Source: Silene latifolia (Eukaryota; Streptophyta; Magnoliopsida; Caryophyllales; Caryophyllaceae). From it: DNA of 64,000 nt. This document shows, in pieces, positions 23,018 through 34,200 of this stretch. The stretch lies in contig NC_133526.1 in NCBI RefSeq assembly GCF_048544455.1, forward strand, positions 3,054,001 through 3,118,000, in the 5' to 3' direction. Each line of letters opens with the position of its first letter. Position 1 is the first letter of the stretch. The position numbers and the translations under genes were made by a program. The notes beneath the pieces were generated by a model, which made no database searches, was not told where the DNA came from, and saw nothing but the letters and a program-made list of their open reading frames with translations.

Positions 23018-25640
23018 ATGTCTTCTGCTGATGCTGGACCTAGTATACCTGCGTCGGGGGGCCCTAGGTCTCCTTCTCCTGAAGTTGATCCTCAAATTCT
23101 TGAGGAATGGGAGGACTCTGATTCCTATGGCGATTTTGGTGATGATTTCGGTGATGAAGTGGAGAGGCCTCGTCGTAATGAAGGGAGGCAGTACGTTATG
23201 GATCACGGCGACGCCTGTAAGGCTCGTCTTGACCGTGCTTGGACTCATAAGCTCGCTTGATTGTTCGAGCGAAAAATTTTTCGAGGGCCATTTTTTCTTC
23301 GGTAGGGGATACGAAATAGTTATCCCCGAGGAGGGTCGAGCCGTCTCTGTTGCCCTCCACCGGGCCATACCGGCGTATATATGCACCATCCGGAGTATGG
23401 GCTCCGGTTTCGCGCGAATGGGTATGTTATGGCCATTATTAGAGCCATGAACGTTGCCGTTGCACAACTGCACCCGTTGGCTATGAGGACCATAATCGGC
23501 TTTGTCTGGCTCTGTCTCTTCAAAGGAGAGACCCCAACGGTCAATTTATTCCGCCGGCTTCACCATCTCAAACCATTTTCTGGCCGCGTCGGATGGTACA
23601 AAGTGTGGAGATGGAGCCGGGTTATGTCTCTCGTCAACAAACTTCCTTCTTGTAAGGATCGGCAAGGCCGGTGGGTGTACGTTAAGGTGCCGGATGACTA
23701 TCCGCCGCCACTTCTTCCAAAGACCGAGTTAACTTGCGGTGTGAGACTCGGCGAGCACGATAGATGGGTTTCCCGGAAGAAGCTCAAAATGGATGCCAGC
23801 GTGTCTACCTCCAAGAGGATGAGAGGTCGGCAATGAGGCTCTTTGAGACGGACAAGAGTGGGGTACCGAAAAAATGGATTCCCCGACGCGGATCATCCTT
23901 CGGGATGAGCCGCTGCCACGTGGGCCTCATACCGGCCCTAGCACAGGGTGAGTGGGGTCGGTGTGAGGCCCATCGCCGCTCTTAATGCTCTTGCTCCTCG
24001 GATTTCGGTTTATTTCCTCTACCTAACTCTTGCTTTGTTTCTTTCGCAGACCACTTTGGAAAAGACTTGTCTGAGGATCTTCTTCGGAGAATGGGGCTGC
24101 ACAAAGATGGGACCGTTGCTAACTTGCATCCGAAGGCTGCAGCCCACGACCGTAGGAAGTCGGCGAGTGACCTTATGGAACGACGGCTGAAAAGCTTGAG
24201 CGTGGAGGAGGCTCAGGCGAGGGTCGTTAGCGGTGTAGTGCGTCGGACGCGAAAAACACCATTGACCCCGGCTCCATCTCCTATCCCTCTCCCCAAGAAA
24301 GTGGAGATTGTTGATATTCCTTCTGAGGGGGACTCTGATGGGGAGGGATCTCCTCTCATCCGTAAGAGGAAGAAGACACCCCTCTGCAAGGCGAGGAGTT
24401 GCCTCCTCCGGTCAAGAAGGCCAAGCATGGTAACTATCTATCCCGTGACTCAAATTCAGTAGGGCTTTCGATATGTCGATACAGGTTGATACGATGTCTT
24501 TATTAAATTTTTGCGGACCAACCGCATCGGCTCTTGGTCTCGTTGGGCGGCAGGTAGGGGTCCTCTGCGCGCAGTTGGTGATCAAGGCGTCACCGTCAAC
24601 CCTTCATCCCAAAAGGCTTCCTCCCGGCGGCCGGTGGTCAAATTGTCACCACCGTCCCTTCATCCCGGAGGGCTTCCGTCTCCCGACTTATAGAGGAAGG
24701 CACGAAGTTGATTAGGGAGCTGGCAAGGTGGAACGTGATTACCGGTGCTCGTCTCATGGAGCAAGAGAAGGCCGTGGCTCGAGCCGTTCATGAGCGTAAT
24801 GCCACTAAGCGGGTGGTCTGCGTCGGCGAAGCCGGATCTCCTCAATGAGCGGAAGCTTAGGGGAGATGCTTTGAGAAGGCGCTCTTGGCCGAGAGAAAAC
24901 TCGGGGAGGACGCTGAAAAGGATGTCCCGGGAGAGAGAGCCAAGGCCGAGGCCGCGCGACCAAAGGCTGCGAAGTTGTTGGAGAAGTGTAACTTTGTACG
25001 GGGCGTCGACCTCTATCTCCAATGCAGAGGAACGAATCCGAGGGCCTGTTTAAGGCCCGGCGGGGGTGATTCGGGGCAAAGAGGCCGTCATCAAGCGAAG
25101 GAGGAGGACATTGAGATGCTCCAGGGGCCGTCATGCTCCCTAATCCGTGCGCCGACCCGGATCCGTCGAAGGAGTCGCCGGGGAAGTGATCGAGGAGCTT
25201 TTTCCTCTTGAGGATTCCTTTCCGTGGGACGATATAACGAGCCGCTTGATGATAAGCTTGCGGCTAAGGAGAAAGCCATGGCGGAGAAGGCCCAGGAGGC
25301 GGTGAGGGCGAAAATTGAGAAGGAGGCGGCCGCGGAGAGAGTCATTCTTCTTTGAGAAGGCTAAGGCGGCCAAGGAGGAAGTCGACGAGAATGAGGGCGG
25401 CCGATGACGCCGAGGCCGTAGCCGAGGCCGCTAAGAAAGCTGCCGGGTTGCCCATTGAAGAAGATGCGGCTCACTGGCTGCGATGGTAAGCGACAGAGCA
25501 TAGGGTCGCTTGATGAGAACAAGTTTACAAATGAGACCGCTTTAGTCTGGGAGTCAATTGTTAAACCCTTCTTCCCTGCCATCCTTTGGCGCTTCAAATG
25601 ATGCTTGCAATTTTTGTTTTTCTTTCCTTGTATTTTGTAC
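23018..25640 (+). mobile_element. Antisense coding region of element 1 (putative gypsy type transposon domain, fossil)
   Basis: Plus-strand coding region, opposite to gag. It opens with MSSADAGPSIPASGG and an acidic stretch rich in Asp/Gly/Glu. A central block then resembles the plant domain named putative gypsy type transposon (Pfam PF04195 from memory), with signs such as GHFFFGRGYE and QLHPLAMRTIIGF. A second coding block (about 24060 on) is Lys/Arg/Glu-rich, follows an intron-like gap and looks coiled-coil. AATAAGAG and a U-rich stretch near 25700-25730 suggest a 3' end. Tat-lineage elements are known to carry extra antisense ORFs; their function is unknown. It appears broken here at several places, some perhaps sequencing artefacts. 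Confidence 0.7.
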
Positions 25641-25924
25641 AACCTTGGTAGGTTGTGTTTCGGCTTACCCCAATGGGGACGGCCGTTGTCTGCATTCTTT
25701 CCACCTGTAACCTGTTTATTATTAATAAGAGTTTGATTCCTTTGCTTTTGGCATGCCGAGGTCTTTTCTCGTTTTTGCCTGAGTTGCCCTCTGACGTCTT
25801 TAATTGAGCGTCTCTTTTTGTTTCCGACTTAGCTTGGCCGAGGCGGTTTAGAGTGTTTATCTCAACTTAACGTTTTCAAGGCATTTTGATTTGTTTATCA
25901 AATGCGCTGGCCGCGACTGTCGCG

Positions 25925-26910
25925 GTGTCTGCTTTCTGATGGAGACTGCCGCTCTTGTTGGTACGACAGTAAGAGTCGGCGTCCGGATAGCGTATTACGC
26001 GGCGTCTACCACTTTACGTGACTGCCGAAGCGTCTACTATTTGGGGTGACTGCCACAGCACTACATTTCTTCATGGTGTCCACCGCTCTTGTCCAATCGA
26101 CAGTATGAGTCGGCGTCGGCCTCATTCTTTATAACGATCGCCGCTCTTGTCCAATCGACAAACATGTGAGCAAAGGCGTCGTCGTTTTCACAACGAACGC
26201 CGCTCTTATCCAATCGACAAAGATGAGACGGCGTCGCTTCATTCTTTATAACGATCGCCGCTCTTGTCCAATCGGCAGTGTGCAAAGCGGCGTCGTCGTT
26301 TTCACAACGAACGCCGCTCTTATCCAATCGACGATGAGACGGCGTCGACTTCATTCTTTATAACGATCGCCGCTCTTGTCCAATCGACAACAGTGTGAGC
26401 AAAGGCCGTCGTTTTCTAAACGAACGCCGCTCTCATCCAATCGACAGATGAGACGGCGTCGGCTTCATTCTTTATAACGATCGCGCTCTTGTCCAATCGA
26501 CATGTGGCGGCGTCGTCGTTTTTCACAACGAACGCCGCTCTTATCCAATCGACAGTATGAGACGGCGTCGGCTTCATTCTTTATAACGATCGCCGCTCTT
26601 GTCCAATCGACAAGTGTGAGCGGCGTCGTCGTTTTCACAACGAACGCCGCTCTTATCCAATCGACAAGTATGAGACGGCGTCGGCTTCATTCTTTATAAC
26701 GATCGCGCTCTTGTCCAATCGACAAGTGTGAGCGGGCGTCGTCGTTTTTACAACGAACGCCGCTCTTATCCAATCGACAGTATGAGACGGCGTCGGCTTC
26801 ATTCTTTATAACGATCGCCGCTCTTGTCAATCGACAATGTGAGCGGCGTCGTCGTTTTCTAACGAACGCCGCTCTTATCCAATCGACAGTATGAGACGGC
26901 GTCGGCTTCT
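25925..26910. repeat. Minisatellite inside LTR element 1
   Basis: About 7.5 copies of a ~110-bp unit made of two related halves. One half carries TTCATTCTTTATAACGATCG, the other CGTCGTCGTTTTCACAACGA. Both end in CGCTCTTRTCCAATCGACA. More diverged copies lead in from about 25925. Tat/Ogre-type elements are known to carry tandem arrays in their 3' regions and to seed satellite DNA. Here the array lies between the protease region and the antisense cassette. Confidence 0.85.
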
Positions 26911-26999
26911 CGATGCTAGCCTGAAAAATGAACATTTTGATGAAACACTTGGTCCCTTTTACATTTGATATTAACATGCGTCGGGGTGCCCACAGCTGT

Positions 27000-28056
27000 T
27001 TTGGGCACCTCCGGCGCTAAACAAGGTCTATTAGTTTCCTAATGCCTTATTAGAGGGATTGCATGTTCTTCCCACGTCAGCCGTCGGTTGCATCCATAAG
27101 GTCGCCCTTTGGTTGTGAGGATGAGCTTTTCCCTTTCTCCGACTGCTTCGCCACTTTGAGGGATTGCATGTTGCATCCTCTGGCAGATATCTGGATGTTG
27201 ACCACCTCGTCCTTCTCGTCTTTGGAGACGAGCTTATGTGCTTCCCCGGTCCGAGACATACATTAGTGTCGGGGCCGGATGGACATCACCGCGTCGGCAT
27301 CGCTCAGAGTAACTCGGCCTATCAGGGCGTTGTAGGCGGATGAGCCGTTGATGACGACGAACTCGGCTAAGACATTCTTGGCCGCATTCCCTCGCCGAAC
27401 ATCACCGGAGCCTGATCAACCTGGGGTACCAGCCACCCGAGAAGTCAGTACAGTGGATGGGTGCAGGGGCTCAAATCCTTGAGTCTAAGGCCGAGGCTGT
27501 TAAAGCACTCCCTAAACATGATGTTCGTGTAGGCGCCTGTGTCAATCAGACACCTCTTTACCAGGTGGTTGGAAATGTCCAAGTTGACTACGAGCGGGTC
27601 GCTGTGAGGGGCGATGACTCCCTCGTAGTCCTTCCCTCCAATAGTCATATCGGGAATGCTGGAGGCGGGGGTCGCTGTGTTGGGCACAAAGTTGATGGCC
27701 TGATACAGCTCGTTCAGGTGCCTTTTGTGCCCATGAGCCGACCCACCGTTCTCGTTTCCTCCGATGACTACGTGGATAACTCCTATCCGTTGAAAAACGG
27801 ATTTCTTATCCGGCCGCCGGCGTCGCCTTCTGCCTTTGGCCACATACTTGTCGAGGCACCCCTTTCGGATTAGCTCTTCAATGGCATTCTTCAAAGTGCC
27901 GGCGGTTGTCGATGAGGTGGCTTCGGCGCAACCGTGGTACTCGCAAGATCGGGTTCGCGTCACCGTCTCCTTTTGGCTTGGGAGGCCGTTCCCACTTCGC
28001 CCTCGCTTCGCTCGGGCGAAGACCGGGCGGCCGATGCGACCCAGGGGTTTTGTCAT
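27000..28056 (-). mobile_element. Protease region of LTR element 1 (fossil)
   Basis: Minus strand, downstream of gag. The retropepsin signature CLIDTGAYTNIMF is visible, followed by LGLRLKDLSP, then VVINGSSAYNALIGR about 100 codons on, the order usual in plant gypsy proteases. Upstream basic residues (KGRRRRRRP) lie at the gag/protease boundary. No reverse transcriptase follows; the unit passes into the minisatellite. Confidence 0.75.
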
Positions 28057-28173
28057 GGTAATGCCTTTGGTAAAACTTCCCGAACTCCCCCGGCCCGTCG
28101 AGTCCCGCTTCTTGCGGATCTATCGGACCGTGACTGTTCTTGTCATGGCGTTTCTCATCGAGACCGCGACCCG

Positions 28174-29358
28174 TTAGTGTCGCGCGCGTCTCTCATCCGG
28201 ACCGTCATCCCGGCGGCTTTTCTTCTTCGAGGGCTCGGCCTCGGCGGGGCCTACCCGGGTCTTGTGGTAATCTTCCACCTTGATGGCCGATCGGCCATCT
28301 TCCTTGCGGCGTCCGGGCCCGGCCCCGTGCTTGATGAGCTCGTCCTTTAAGCTTCCCTTCGGGAGGCCCTTCATTAGTGCGAACGCCGCCAGTTCGGGGT
28401 TGATCTCCCGAATCTGCTGGACTTTGCCGTCGAACCTCTTCACATAGGCTCGCAGAGACTCGCCCTCCTCCTGTTTGATAGTCAGGAGGTCCGATGTCTC
28501 CACGGCCCTCCTTTTGTTACAAGAGTATCTTGGGAAAGCGTCCTTTAGGTCGGCGAAACAATATATCGAGCCGTCAGGAAGCCCCTTGTACCAACTCTGA
28601 GCCATCCCATGCAGAGTCGTTGGGAAGACCCGGCACCAGACTTCATCGGGCTGCTCCCATACCGACATGTGAGACTCAAAGGCCTCGGCGTGGTCGGTTG
28701 GGTCACTATCTCCTTTGTATGTGAGCGCCGGCAACTTCAGCTTGGGTGGCACGGCGGTGTCTAGGACATAGTCGCTTAGGGGCTGCTTGACCACGTGTCG
28801 GATGACACGCGGCGACCAACTCCTTGCATTCCTGGTCCGGCTCCTCTCCTCGTAGCGAGAAGGACTCCTTCTTTGACTTGGACTTCTTCTCCGACTCTCC
28901 TGAGTCGGACTTCGCTGGTTCCCCCGGGGTGTGCCTCGTCGGTGTTGCGGCGACGCTGTCCTCTCCCGAGTGCGAGATGGACTTATGTTTACCACGACCA
29001 CTTTGGGCTCCTCCGGCGTCTTGATATGGTCTGCTTCTCCCAGTGCTCCGTTCAAGTTTCTTGGAGTCACGTTCTGGGCCCTGTTCTCCTGGACGGCTTC
29101 CGTCGCTCGTGTTGGCGTGCCTGCGTGAGTTGGTGCACCCCCAATTAGGTCCAGGAGTGTCTTCAGTTTTGCTACGTCAACCACCTGTCCCATGATGGTG
29201 ACCTGGTTGACGGGCGGCGGTGTGTCCGGTAATGTCGGCATTCCGAATTCCGGTTGGATTACTCCGCCGGTGGAGGGTTGCACTACCCCAGAATGGTGAA
29301 ATGTATCATCTTGGTGTAGCTCGGTTTCGTCGGTCACGACTACTTGTTGTTTTGACAT
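28174..29358 (-). CDS. gag of LTR element 1 (fossil)
   Basis: An open stretch of 394 codons starting MSKQQVVVTDETELHQDD, 81 bp inside the primer site. The N-terminal part is followed by an Arg/Ser-rich tract (about 130-190: RTRERTASPQHRRGTPRG). The retrotransposon gag core then follows, with WYKGLPDGSIYCFADLKDAF and LLTIKQEEGESLRAYVKRF. It ends in a basic Lys/Arg region. This is the capsid-type protein of plant Ty3/gypsy elements. Transcription is expected from the 5' LTR at 29459-30031. Confidence 0.85.
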   Translation of the reverse strand: MSKQQVVVTDETELHQDDTFHHSGVVQPSTGGVIQPEFGMPTLPDTPPPVNQVTIMGQVVDVAKLKTLLDLIGGAPTHAGTPTRATEAVQENRAQNVTPRNLNGALGEADHIKTPEEPKVVVVNISPSRTRERTASPQHRRGTPRGNQRSPTQESRRRSPSQRRSPSRYEERSRTRNARSWSPRVIRHVVKQPLSDYVLDTAVPPKLKLPALTYKGDSDPTDHAEAFESHMSVWEQPDEVWCRVFPTTLHGMAQSWYKGLPDGSIYCFADLKDAFPRYSCNKRRAVETSDLLTIKQEEGESLRAYVKRFDGKVQQIREINPELAAFALMKGLPKGSLKDELIKHGAGPGRRKEDGRSAIKVEDYHKTRVGPAEAEPSKKKSRRDDGPDERRARH

Positions 29359-29458
29359 CTTAGCTTTTGGGGTGGGTTTTTCTTGTGTTTTTGTTTTTGT
29401 TGTTTGGGAATGAATGTGACTAGCTTTTAGTGTCTAATTCCCCACAGACGGCGCCAAT

Positions 29459-30031
29459 TGTTCCGGGTGTAAATCCAGAGCAGATGTTTGATACCACTCG
29501 TAGCTAGTAGAATGATGTCCTTGCTAGAGTCCTTCCTGCGGTCTCCTGAAACGATGAACAAACTGAGGGCTCGGCTTTGGCCGAGCGTACTCACTCCGAC
29601 GCTCAAGTCAGTAAACTTAGAGAGGTAAGATGTTCTGCTTGGCTAAGAGTGTATTGTAGAGAGATAAGGAAGATATTACCAGATGAATAGTGGTTATTAG
29701 GTCAATTTTGTGGATCCCTTCCTCAATGAAGGTTGAGGAGTATTTATAGGCATTCACCTTTTGTCACGTAGTGGCCAAGTGGCCAAGTGGCTATCAGGTG
29801 GAAAGACCGTTGTACCCTCGGCCGATGGACCTGTGGCAGGCTCGCCGAGGGTCTTGGATATGAGTACGCGGATATGTGTCCCGGCTAGCCAGGTTACCAT
29901 CATGCCGAGACTCAGGTGACAGGCCGATGGGCTCCATCGGCTAGGCTGTCTGAGTCGTTGACTATGCTGTGGATACCCTTGACCTTGCTCAATATGTTGA
30001 CTCGGTCAGCGGTGCAGAATATGCCCCATCA
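29459..30031 (-). repeat. LTR of element 1 (5' LTR)
   Basis: 573 bp, TGTTCCGGGTG to CCCCATCA. Minus-strand TATA-like CTATAAATAC lies near its middle. It adjoins the primer site at 29440-29456. Confidence 0.9.
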
Positions 30032-30622
30032 AATACAATTCTAGCTTCGGGTATGACGTGGACCCATTTTGGGTAATAACTTTCAACAAAATCCCTTTTT
30101 GTTAATTTCTTTAATTTTAAGCCCTATTTTTGAAAAAAAATCAATGGAAAAACTTAAAACTGAAATAAGCACGCTTAGAAGAAACTTTAACGTAAAATTA
30201 ATTATTCGGTCTTAAATTATGTACCCACAACTCTACCTATCAGTCTATCACCCAACATATAATCCAACATTTGATTATTTAGTCTTAAATTGATTGTGAC
30301 CTATTCACTTCGAACCGACTCACTTGGCAAAAATTCACATTCATGGTCATCAAGTGATACATTTCACAAACAATGAATCTTTTCAATTTAAAAGAAACAT
30401 TTATCGAAAATTCACGGAGATTGATTATTTCCTGCAGAATATCAAATAACTCCGGATAAACCTACACTTGAAATAATTACATCGATTAAATCCTAACTTA
30501 ACAATAAATTGATCATATGTACAAGCATTTCAGAATTGCCACGTTTAATTAAAATACTCCTCACAAATTTTAAAAAGGTAATTCCCAGAATCGAAACTAG
30601 TAATATTTTAATTTGGGAAAAC

Positions 30623-30964
30623 TCAGAGGCCTACAAATCGAACAAGACAAGCAGAACTAGCAACGACAAGGGCAGCAAAAATAGGAGGAACAACCATATC
30701 GAGCTTAGAACGCTGGAATAACGTAGCCGGCAAGCAAACGACATCCAAAGGAAGATCCACCGGAACTCTTAGAAAAGAACCGCACGCCAAGGAGAACGAC
30801 GATGTAGGAGAAATCGCCCATATGAATGATACCTCAGGAGACAACGCGGCTATTGCTACCGTGATACATAGCAAGGATGTCCATATCCCGGCATAAACTA
30901 ACAATGTACGATGCCATGATGTTAAGTTGCATGAAATTATGGACGGGAAGATGAATATCGCCAT
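30623..30964 (-). CDS. Small two-helix membrane protein, plant-specific unknown family
   Basis: 113 aa, intronless. Two hydrophobic segments are visible: about 21-41 (LLVYAGIWTSLLCITVAIAA) and 92-113 (VPPIFAALVVASSACLVRF). The loop between has SPEVSFIWAISPTSSFS, CGSFLRVPVDLPLDVVCLPA and LFQRSKLDM. This resembles an Arabidopsis family of small uncharacterised membrane proteins (At5g19875-like, from memory) with the same P-E-V and VPLDLP blocks. Function is unknown. It ends at FVGL, a few residues earlier than I recall for relatives, which continue with WE. A minus-strand TATA run (31020-31031) lies 55-65 bp upstream of the ATG. The gene is caught between two LTR elements: element 2 begins about 290 bp upstream and element 1 ends about 590 bp downstream. 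Confidence 0.75.
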   Translation of the reverse strand: MAIFIFPSIISCNLTSWHRTLLVYAGIWTSLLCITVAIAALSPEVSFIWAISPTSSFSLACGSFLRVPVDLPLDVVCLPATLFQRSKLDMVVPPIFAALVVASSACLVRFVGL

Positions 30965-31259
30965 TTTTGTACGTAAATGACGAGATGATGTCTATATTTA
31001 CGACTAATTCGACTAATTACATATATATATAGTAGGTAATGTTAGTTTAGTTGCTAAACTAACGCATCAATGGTGTTTTGCACGTAAGTGCTACGTAGTA
31101 GAAATGAAGAGTTGTTTTAGTTGGTGTTGGTAGACTTTAGAGAGTTAGTGGGTCGGGTTTGTTCATCAAAGGGAGCATCTACCACACTTTCGTATTAGAT
31201 TAACAAACTCTAAAATAAGACAGTCTTTATCTTGGAAAAAATCATTCATTTATTGTTAT

Positions 31260-31828
31260 TGTTCCGGGTGTAAATCCAGAGCAGATGTTTGATACCACTC
31301 GTAGCTAGTAGAATGATGTCCTTGCTAGAGTCCTTCCTGCGGTCTCCTGAAACGATGAACAAACTGAGGGCTTGGCTTTGGCCGAGCGTACTCACTCCGA
31401 CGCTCAAGTCAGTAAACTTAGAGAGGTAAGATGTTCTGCTTGGCTAAGAGTGTATTGTAGAGAGATAAGGAAGATATTACCAGACGAATAGTGGTTATTA
31501 GGTCAATTTTGTGGATCCCTTCCTCAATGAAGGTTGAGGAGTATTTATAGGCATTCACCTTTTGTCACGTAGTGGCCAAGTGGCCAAGTGGCTATCAGGT
31601 GGAAAGACCGTTGTACCCTCGGCCGATGGACCTGTGGCAGGCTCGCCGAGGGTCTTGGATATGAGTACGCGGATATGTGTCCCGGCTAGCCGGTTACCAT
31701 GCCGAGACTCAGGTGACAGGCCGATGGGCTCCATCGGCTAGGCTGTCTGAGTCGTTGACTATGCTGTGGATACCCTTGACCTTGCTCAATATGTTGACTC
31801 GGTCAGCGGTGCAGAATATGCCCCATCA
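31260..31828 (-). repeat. LTR of element 2 (3' LTR)
   Basis: 569 bp, TGTTCCGGGTG to CCCCATCA, very close to the 29459-30031 copy. Confidence 0.9.
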
Positions 31829-32323
31829 ATTTGCCCCCAGCGTAGCCTATGCCGTGGTATGGGCTCCGATGTATGTTGAGCGTATATTCTGCGCAATTGA
31901 TTTTGCAAAAATTTTCTGCGTCGGCTTCTTCTGATGCATCGGCTTGATCATTCGTAGGCCTACCATATCCCCCCTCCACATGGATGCGTAAAGGGTATCC
32001 GATGTGGGAGAGAATGATGATGCCGGCCGAGGCCAGGGCTGAGAGTGCCGGTTGTTTTTGATTGCCCCCGGCCGGTGCTTCTTGGCTTGGTCGATCGTGT
32101 GGCCGGCGGAGAGCGGGTACTTAGTAATTTTCTGAGGGAGATGAACAGGTGTATAGATGTGAAAGGGCGTGTTGAATACGCTTGGTCACTGTAGTATTGA
32201 TTGACATTTAACTGTTGCAACGATTGACATTCCGTGGTTGCATGTCTGACACGTGTCTGCTTGCTGATTGGTTGACGCTTCATGGGCTGTGCCCTGATTG
32301 GTCCTTCTTCATGGGCTTTTCTC

Positions 32324-32331
32324 TATAAATA
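32324..32331 (+). promoter_or_regulatory. TATA box of the antisense ORF in element 2
   Basis: TATAAATA, about 200 nt upstream of the antisense ATG at 32527, conserved with 22815-22822 in element 1. Confidence 0.6.
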
Positions 32332-32526
32332 GGGCAGTTTATTCCGTGATTTTGGCCATTACTCTCATTTCCTCAAATTTTCGAAAATTTTCTCCCAAAA
32401 TCTTCATCTTTCTAAACTTTCAAGGGCTTTCTATTCTTCAAATCTTCGGTCTTCGATCCGGCGAGTGTATTTCTTCAAGGTAATTAAACAAATTTTCTTT
32501 TATTTCGTTGGTAATTTGTTGTGAAC

Positions 32527-34200
32527 ATGTCTTCTGCTGATGCTGGACCTAGTATACCTGCGTCGGGGGGCCCTAGGTCTCCTTCTCCTGAAGTTGATCC
32601 TCAAATTCTTGAGGAATGGGAGGACTCTGATTCCTATGGCGATTTTGGTGATGATTTCGGTGATGAAGTGGAGAGGCCTCGTCGTAATGAAGGGAGGCAG
32701 TACGTTATGGATCACGGCGACGCCTGTAAGGCTCGTCTTGACCGTGCTTGGACTCATAAGCTCGCCAGTTGTTCAGGCGAAAAATTTTTCGAGGGCCATT
32801 TTTTCTTCGGTAGGGGATACGAAATAGTTATCCCCGAGGAGGGTCAGGCCGTCTGTTGCCCTCCACCGGGCCATACCGGCGTATATATGCACCATCTGGA
32901 GTATGGGCTCCGGTTTCACCGAATGGGTATGTTATGGCCATTATTAGAGCCATGAACGTTGCCGTTGCACAACTGCACCCGTTGGCTATGAGGACCATAA
33001 TCGGCTTTGTCTGGCTCTGTCTCTTCAAAGGAGAGACCCCAACGGTCAATTTATTCCGCCGGCTTCACCATCTCAAACCATTTTCTGGCCGCGTCGGATG
33101 GTACAGTGTGGAGATGGAGCCGGGTTATGTCTCTGTCAACAAACTTCCTTCTTGTAAGGACTGGCAAGGCCGGTGGGTGTACGTTAAGGTGCCGGATGAC
33201 TATCCGCTGCCCTGCTTCTTCCAGCACCGAGTTAACTTGCGGTGTGAGACTCAGGCGGAGCACGATAGATGGGTTTCCCGGAAGAAGCTCAAAATGGATG
33301 CCAGCAGTGTCTACCTCCAAGAGGATGAGAGGCTGGCAATGAGGCTCTTTGAGACGGACAAGAGTGGGGTACCGAAAAAATGGATTCCCCCGACGCAGAT
33401 CATCCTTCAGGATGAGCCGCTCTGCCACGTGGGCCTCATACCGGCCCTAGCACAGGGTGAGTGGGGTCGGTGTGAGGCCCATCGCCGCTCTTAATGCTCT
33501 TGCTCCTCGGATTTCGGTTTATTTCCTCTACCTAACTCTTGCTTTGTTTCTTTTCGACCACTTTGGAAAAGACTTGTCGAGGATCTTCTTCGGAGAATGG
33601 GGTCGCACAAAGATGGGACCGTTGCTAACTTGCATCCGAAGGCTGCAGCCCACGACCGTAGGAAGTCGGCGAGTGACCTTATGGAACGACGGCTGAAAAG
33701 CTTGAGCGTGGAGGAGGCTCAGGCGAGGGTCGTTAGCGGTGTAGTGCGTCGGACGCGAAAAACACCATTGACCTCGGCTCCATCTCCTATCCCTCTCCCC
33801 AAGAAAGTGGAGATTGTTGATATTCCTTCTGAGGGGGACTCTGATGGGGAGGGATCTCCTCTCATCCGTAAGAGGAAGAAGACAGCCCCTACTGCTGGCG
33901 AGGAGTTGCCTCCTCCGGTCAAGAAGGCCAAGCATGGTAACTATCTATCCCGTGACTCAAATTCAGTAGGGCTTTCGATATGTCGATACGGGTTGATACG
34001 ATGTCTTTATTAAATTTTTGCAGACTAACCGCAGTCGGCTCTTGGTCTCGTTGGGCAGCAGGTAGGGGGGTCCTCTGCGCAGGTTGGTGATCAAGGCGTC
34101 ACCGTCAACCCTTCATCCCAAAAGGCTTCCTCCTCCCAGCCGCGGGCTGGTGGTCAAATTGTCACCACCGTCTCTTCATCCCAGAGGGCTTCCGTCGCTC
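32527..34200 (+). mobile_element. Antisense coding region of element 2 (fossil)
   Basis: Same plus-strand cassette as in element 1: MSSADAGPSIPASGG start, acidic N-terminus, the putative gypsy type transposon block (GHFFFGRGYEIVIPEEGQAV, MRTIIGFVWLCLFKGE), an intron-like gap and a basic second block. This copy reads more openly than that of element 1 over the central block. It is the only sizeable coding part kept in element 2. Whether the protein is made is unknown. Confidence 0.7.

Larger units (their letters stand above)
21759..30031 (-). mobile_element. LTR element 1, Ty3/gypsy Tat-like, with antisense ORF (fossil)
   Basis: Complete LTR-to-LTR unit of 8.3 kb, bounded by a 5-bp duplication AATAC (21754-21758 and 30032-30036). 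Parts in minus-strand order: 5' LTR 29459-30031; primer site TGGCGCCGTCTGTGGGG (29440-29456), whose first nine bases fit tRNAs ending ACGGCGCCA such as tRNA-Asp; gag; protease region; minisatellite; plus-strand antisense ORF region; purine-rich GGGGGCAAAT next to the 3' LTR 21759-22326. I see no reverse transcriptase, RNase H or integrase, so it is non-autonomous. It reads as broken, with several breaks. The LTR pair is nearly identical apart from differences at CAG/CTG sites, so insertion looks recent. Confidence 0.9.
21092..30147. mobile_element. Probable older DNA transposon split by LTR element 1
   Basis: The left arm (21092-21190: CCAAAATGGGG, AACAAACAAATTAGC, AAAATGGGTCCACGT) matches the reverse complement of the right arm (30048-30147: ACGTGGACCCATTTT to AAAAAAAATCAATGG). 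These are imperfect inverted arms of about 100 bp with LTR element 1 between them. Inner left parts hold GTCGCTNAGC repeats (21220-21275) and a duplicated CCCCTAAGCGA motif near 21620-21680. Long TIRs suggest a Mutator-like family, but I found no clear 9-bp duplication. Confidence 0.45.

Noticed and set aside
26061-26977. Short frames in both strands over 26-27 kb
   Set aside because: They are readings of the minisatellite unit and repeat the same residues in register.
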